Shown here one piece after another: positions 40,431 to 43,484 of a stretch of DNA of 43,484 nucleotides. A program made the translations under genes and the position numbers. The DNA is from Martinezella rhizogenes (GTDB lineage Bacteria > Pseudomonadota > Alphaproteobacteria > Rhizobiales > Rhizobiaceae). The first letter of the stretch is position 1. Each line of letters opens with the position of its first letter. The stretch covers positions 33,981-77,464 of the forward strand of contig NZ_JAPYZZ010000027.1 of assembly GCF_027460065.1 (NCBI RefSeq). The letters run 5' to 3'. Below the pieces are notes generated by a model. The model saw nothing but the letters and a program-made list of their open reading frames with translations, had not been told where the DNA came from and did no database searches.

Positions 40431-40856
40431 ATGCTTAAAAGATTTCTACCGGTTTTGCGCCTGCTTTCCGTCGTCATCGCACTCCTTGGCGCGGACGGCA
40501 TTCCCGCTTTTGCAGAATCTCGTTACGTCGCCGCAGGCACAGCGGAACAACCTGCCAATTTGGGGGAGGTCAAGGGTGTCATGACCTTCAGGGGACAAAC
40601 CGGCGAAGGTCCGATGAAAGACGCCTGGTTCGCCTTCACGCTTTCGAATGCTACCCGCGTCAGGATCGCAGTCGACCAACCGGACGTCACATTCGATCTT
40701 CGTCTGGTTGGCAGTCGAGGTGGCGATGGCGTTCTGATCAGTACCGCCTTCTCCCGTGAAGCCAGCATTGAGTACGAAGTGGATGCGGGAACGTACCTGT
40801 TGCGTACCTATGCGGACACCCCCTCAAGCTACACCGCCACGCTGAAGGCAAACTGA
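40431..40856 (+). CDS. Small secreted protein, unknown function
   Basis: The 141-residue protein starts at the ATG after AGAGGAAACA. A signal peptide (MLKRFLPVLRLLSVVIALLG, cleavage likely after PAFA) is followed by a compact beta-rich domain: AWFAFTLSNATRVRIAVDQ, FDLRLVGSRGGDGVLIST, YEVDAGTYLLRTYADTPSS. It resembles pre-peptidase C-terminal (PPC)-like beta-sandwich domains. It would be periplasmic or secreted. Confidence 0.7.
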   Translation: MLKRFLPVLRLLSVVIALLGADGIPAFAESRYVAAGTAEQPANLGEVKGVMTFRGQTGEGPMKDAWFAFTLSNATRVRIAVDQPDVTFDLRLVGSRGGDGVLISTAFSREASIEYEVDAGTYLLRTYADTPSSYTATLKAN

Positions 40857-41319
40857 CATAAACCGTCGATCCGCCACTGACATCGTCAGCGGCGGGAACG
40901 ACCAGAGGGGACCATCTGTACTTATGGATAAACGACTATCAGACCAGGAACATACCGCCGTTTAAACTCGAAGCGTCAAAATTTTCAAGAACAACGCCCG
41001 CGTATCATACGTCGTACCCATCTTCTGGATTGTCGGTGTAGCTTGTCAGACCAAAACGCACGACGGCGTTATTTCCCTGCTGCCAACTTAATTTTCAAAT
41101 TGCACCAGAGTATCCACACAGCCGGATACGAACCGTCAGGAACATCCAGCCTGGCTTCGACGAGATTAAAAATGCGAGAAGTCGAGTTTATCGCCTTCGC
41201 CCAGATTGAAGTCCTTTACTACGGATTAGTTAACCCTGCGACACAATCATCAATAAGTAAACACTAATACAACTATATGGTGATTTTATCTCTGCCAACC
41301 GTCAGATGCGAGGTCACCC
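40857..41319. other. Intergenic region, no supported gene
   Basis: A plus-strand frame from 41043 (TTG start) encodes 74 residues without a ribosome site or recognisable sequence, so I leave it uncalled. The stretch near 41215-41285 is AT-rich and may be the promoter of the next gene. Confidence 0.4.
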
Positions 41320-41802
41320 ATGATGCCTAAAGCTGTTACGTCATATGAATTGAAATGGGCTTTCACCTTATGCGCAGTGCCCGTTGCTATCTGCTTATGG
41401 GTGGCGATCGGCGTCGAGATTTCGGTCGCGTTCTGGCAAACAACTGCCGTCCCGGTCGTCGGATACGCAATCATATCGTTTACCGTCATCGGCCCCCTCG
41501 TATCAGTGATTGCGATTTGGGGACGCGACCCGGTCATCCAGTCGGTCTTCGTCGCTTACTACATCGTTCTTCTGGGAATTGCTGACTTCCAACGGAAGCC
41601 TTTGGAGGACGCCTCATTCGGCGATCAATTCGTCAATGTTTTTCGAGCGGCCTATTACAGCTTATTGATTATCTTTTTGCTGGCCTTTTTCGTTGTTATC
41701 GCAATTAGGCGGGGAGATCAGAGCGCAATGAAGTCAATCGTTCTCGCCGTGTTTATTGTCCTATCGTCTGCGCTCGCGCTCGCATTGCCACAGGTGTTAT
41801 AA
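41320..41802 (+). CDS. Four-helix integral membrane protein, unknown function
   Basis: The product is 160 residues with about four to five membrane segments (ALCAVPVAICLWVAIG-like at ~16-32, then ~42-66, ~70-88, ~112-130 and ~138-156). There is no recognised family or motif. The ATG at 41320 (or 41323) follows GAGGTCACCC. It ends 55 bp before the IS element. Confidence 0.6.
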   Translation: MMPKAVTSYELKWAFTLCAVPVAICLWVAIGVEISVAFWQTTAVPVVGYAIISFTVIGPLVSVIAIWGRDPVIQSVFVAYYIVLLGIADFQRKPLEDASFGDQFVNVFRAAYYSLLIIFLLAFFVVIAIRRGDQSAMKSIVLAVFIVLSSALALALPQVL

Positions 41803-41890
41803 ACCGATAAAAATGGGGCAGGCAGGCCATCTCAGCTTCACGCCAACCGGCGTATCCCTGGAGTGCCCCCCGTTTCGCCGGACATGTCGG

Positions 41891-42962
41891 CTAGATTGAT
41901 TTAGCCCTGATGAACTGCCGAGGGGAAGCCATCTTGAGAGCGGAATGGGGATGGATTTCATTGTAGTCCTCGATCCATCCGTCGATGAGACGGAGCGCCG
42001 TTTCGGCGTCCGGTAGTGCCGAGATGCGGACGTAATCTCGCTTCAGGGTTTTGACGAAAGCTTCTGACATTCCGTTCGACTGCGGACTGGCCACCGGCGT
42101 GAAGCAGGGCGTCAGGTTGAGCGCCTGGGCGAACAGCTTCGTATCCCTCGCGGTGTAAGCCGACCCATTGTCCGACAGATGTTCGATTGGATGTGGGGCT
42201 CTGGTTCCGTTGAAGCGTTTCTCGACCGCCTCCAGCATCATATCGCGCACGTCCGAGCCGGAGATGCCCGCATTGGCAACTGCCGTCCAGGCAATGATCT
42301 CGCGGTCCTGACATTCCGTTCGACTGCGGACTGGCCACCGGCGTGAAGCAGGGCGTCAGGTTGAGCGCCTGGGCGAACAGCTTCGTATCCCTCGCGGTGT
42401 AAGCCGACCCATTGTCCGACAGATGTTCGATTGGATGTGGGGCTCTGGTTCCGTTGAAGCGTTTCTCGACCGCCTCCAGCATCATATCGCGCACGTCCGA
42501 GCCGGAGATGCCCGCATTGGCAACTGCCGTCCAGGCAATGATCTCGCGGTCGAAGGCGTCGATAATGAAGGCGAGACGAATGACCTCACCATTCCAGCAA
42601 GTGAACTCCAGACCGTCGGAGCACCAGCGCAGGTTTGAGCGCATGACCATGACCTTGCCGTCATGGATGCGGCCCTTGCGAACGGCCGTATGCTTCTCCA
42701 GCAGCATTGCGTGGTTACCCATGATGCGATGAACCCGTTTGGCGTTGACGACAGGCTTATCGGCGGCTCGCCTTTCGCGATTGAGGAGCGCGGCGATCCG
42801 CCGATAGCCGTACGTCGGCCTTTGATCCACCAGCCTGCGAATGGCGGGCAGAAGCTCTGCATCCTCGACCTTGTGGTATGGCCCACGCGGCTTTGTTTTG
42901 CCTTTCAGCCGCTCGATGAGGTTGGAACGGGAGACGCCCAGCGTGTCTGCGACGGCCTTCAT
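41891..42962 (-). pseudogene. IS3-family transposase OrfB (DDE), disrupted
   Basis: The N-terminal part starts MKAVADTLGVSRSNLIERLK and has the HTH_21-like GYRRIAALLNRE and the first catalytic Asp in LRWCSDGLEF. The second Asp is in HLSDNGSAYTARD and the Glu in MSEAFVKTLKRDY. The normal path is interrupted at the 244-bp tandem duplication (42064-42551). Because 244 is not a multiple of three, the upstream part runs out of frame after SPQSNGMS, and the C-terminal part with the catalytic Glu is in another frame (41891-42250). Removing one copy restores a normal OrfB. Confidence 0.9.
42064..42551. repeat. Perfect 244-bp tandem direct duplication in orfB
   Basis: Bases 42064-42307 and 42308-42551 are identical by eye (starting CTGACATTCCGTTCGACTGC, ending ATGATCTCGCGGTC). 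There is no evident microhomology at the junction. Confidence 0.95.
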
Positions 42963-43348
42963 CGCGAACCGTCCTTCGGCAACAAGATCGGCCGCGATAT
43001 CCTTTTTTTTGAGTCCGCTTTGGAAAGGGCTTCGCGGAGGATTTCGACCTCCATCGTCTTGCGACCGAGCATGCGCTCCAGCTCCCGGACACGATCCTCC
43101 AGCTTCTTCACTTCGGAATTGCCGACAACCGGCTCGTCAGAATCCACGGCTGCAGCACCTCCCTCGCTCAAGAGCCTGCGCCACCGATAAAGCAAATTGG
43201 GCGCGACGCCATGACGGCGAGCGGTCGAAGATACCGTCTCGCCGGGTTCGAAACTCTGCTCAATGATTGTCAGCTTTTGCTCGGTTGTCCACCGCCTACG
43301 GCGAACATCACCCGTCAGCAATTCAACGTGTCGATACTCGTTAGACAT
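42959..43348 (-). CDS. IS3-family transposase OrfA
   Basis: The product is 129 residues. An HTH domain (VRRRRWTTEQKLTIIEQSFE, VSSTARRHGVAPNLLYRWRR) is followed by a leucine-zipper coiled coil (EVKKLEDRVRELERMLGRKT, MEVEILREAL). It binds the IS ends and, fused to OrfB by -1 frameshifting, forms the full transposase. It appears intact. Confidence 0.93.
   Translation of the reverse strand: MSNEYRHVELLTGDVRRRRWTTEQKLTIIEQSFEPGETVSSTARRHGVAPNLLYRWRRLLSEGGAAAVDSDEPVVGNSEVKKLEDRVRELERMLGRKTMEVEILREALSKADSKKRISRPILLPKDGSR
43003..43010 (-). promoter_or_regulatory. Programmed -1 frameshift slippery site (A8)
   Basis: On the coding strand a run of eight A followed by GG lies near the end of orfA (within DSKKRI). 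A -1 slip moves the ribosome into the frame KKDIAADLVAEGRFAMKAV, which continues into orfB. This is the usual way IS3 elements make the OrfAB transposase. Confidence 0.7.
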
Positions 43349-43421
43349 AAGCCTGTCCTCAAGCCTGTGCTTGAGCCTTTCTGCTTATGCCGACTGTCCG
43401 GTCGAAATGGGGGGCAGTTCA

Positions 43422-43484
43422 AAGGAAGACCTGCCTATCATTCACGGGGACGCAAAGGGAGCCGCACTTGCTCAAGCCCAAGCC
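43422..43484. other. Flank beyond the IS element
   Basis: These 63 bp to the window edge are too short to interpret. Confidence 0.4.

Larger units (their letters stand above)
41857..43421 (-). mobile_element. IS3-family insertion sequence (orfA/orfB), inactivated by an internal duplication
   Basis: The element is bounded by imperfect inverted repeats. The left end is TGGAGTGCCCCCCGTTTCG (from 41857), and the reverse complement of the right end reads TGAACTGCCCCCCATTTCG (to 43421), both followed by a GGACA and GTCGGC pattern. Inside are orfA and orfB in the -1 frameshift arrangement of IS3 elements. The length is 1565 bp, or 1321 bp without the 244-bp duplication. The flanking bases (left ATCCC, right AAGGA) show no target-site duplication, so one flank may have been rearranged. 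Confidence 0.88.

Noticed and set aside
41043..41267. 74-residue plus-strand frame
   Set aside because: It has a TTG start without a ribosome site and no recognisable sequence.

Overview
The window looks like DNA from a Rhizobiaceae bacterium of the Agrobacterium/Rhizobium type. The pointers are the coding style (GC-rich, many ATGA or GTGA overlaps), rhizobial plasmid-backbone families (DUF7007, ArdC, DUF736, a ParB C-terminus), a LuxR-type quorum regulator, and a vgrG/DUF4123 type VI secretion (T6SS) effector locus as found in agrobacteria. A ribosomal protein S21 gene and a flagellin remnant suggest a chromosomal replicon that has absorbed plasmid or ICE material.

Region by region. (1) 1-2 kb: a two-component pair, a sCache histidine kinase and a response regulator broken by a perfect 140-bp tandem duplication. 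(2) 2.3-3.8 kb: a decayed flavin-reductase-like gene and a LuxR-type regulator with no luxI beside it. (3) 3.8-12.7 kb: a compact catabolic island. A ferric/spermidine-type ABC importer (binding protein, fused double permease, ATPase) with a GntR/FCD regulator and an alpha/beta hydrolase forms one leftward operon. A second leftward operon holds an iminopeptidase-like hydrolase, a nitrilase/omega-amidase-like enzyme and an RraA-like protein. An HpcH/HpaI aldolase diverges from it. Together they suggest import and stepwise hydrolysis of an amide-type compound to an oxo acid that is then cleaved; the substrate is unknown.

(4) 12.7-23.9 kb: a mosaic of mobile DNA. It holds a 22-bp inverted repeat, an HNH-endonuclease-like pseudogene with two in-frame stops and a frameshift, a C-terminally truncated large serine recombinase, a hipBA toxin-antitoxin pair with a candidate operator, and a plasmid-backbone remnant (ParB tail, DUF7007, ArdC, DUF736 plus a dead DUF736 copy). 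A Nudix/histidine-phosphatase pair lies in the opposite direction between ardC and a second copy of the ardC 3' end. (5) 23.9-28.4 kb: a predicted phosphonopyruvate hydrolase, a LysR regulator with candidate operators, a small XRE protein, a LexA/CI-like S24 repressor, a flagellin 3' fragment and rpsU.

(6) 28.6-37.5 kb: an orphan T6SS delivery cluster read leftward: vgrG, DUF4123 adaptor, glycine-rich effector with a predicted SHH-type nuclease domain, putative immunity, PAAR, second DUF4123 adaptor, second effector of unknown activity, putative membrane-anchored immunity. A divergent AP2-domain gene lies upstream of vgrG. A relic of a vgrG 3' end sits just before the second adaptor, and both effectors carry the same TCATC-x4-C motif, so the locus seems to have grown by module capture. 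(7) 37.6-41.8 kb: a frameshifted Ig-fold secreted protein gene and several small unrecognised genes. (8) 41.86-43.42 kb: an IS3-family element whose orfB is broken by a perfect 244-bp tandem duplication. The two perfect, frame-breaking tandem duplications near the two ends of the window could be real or assembly artefacts.
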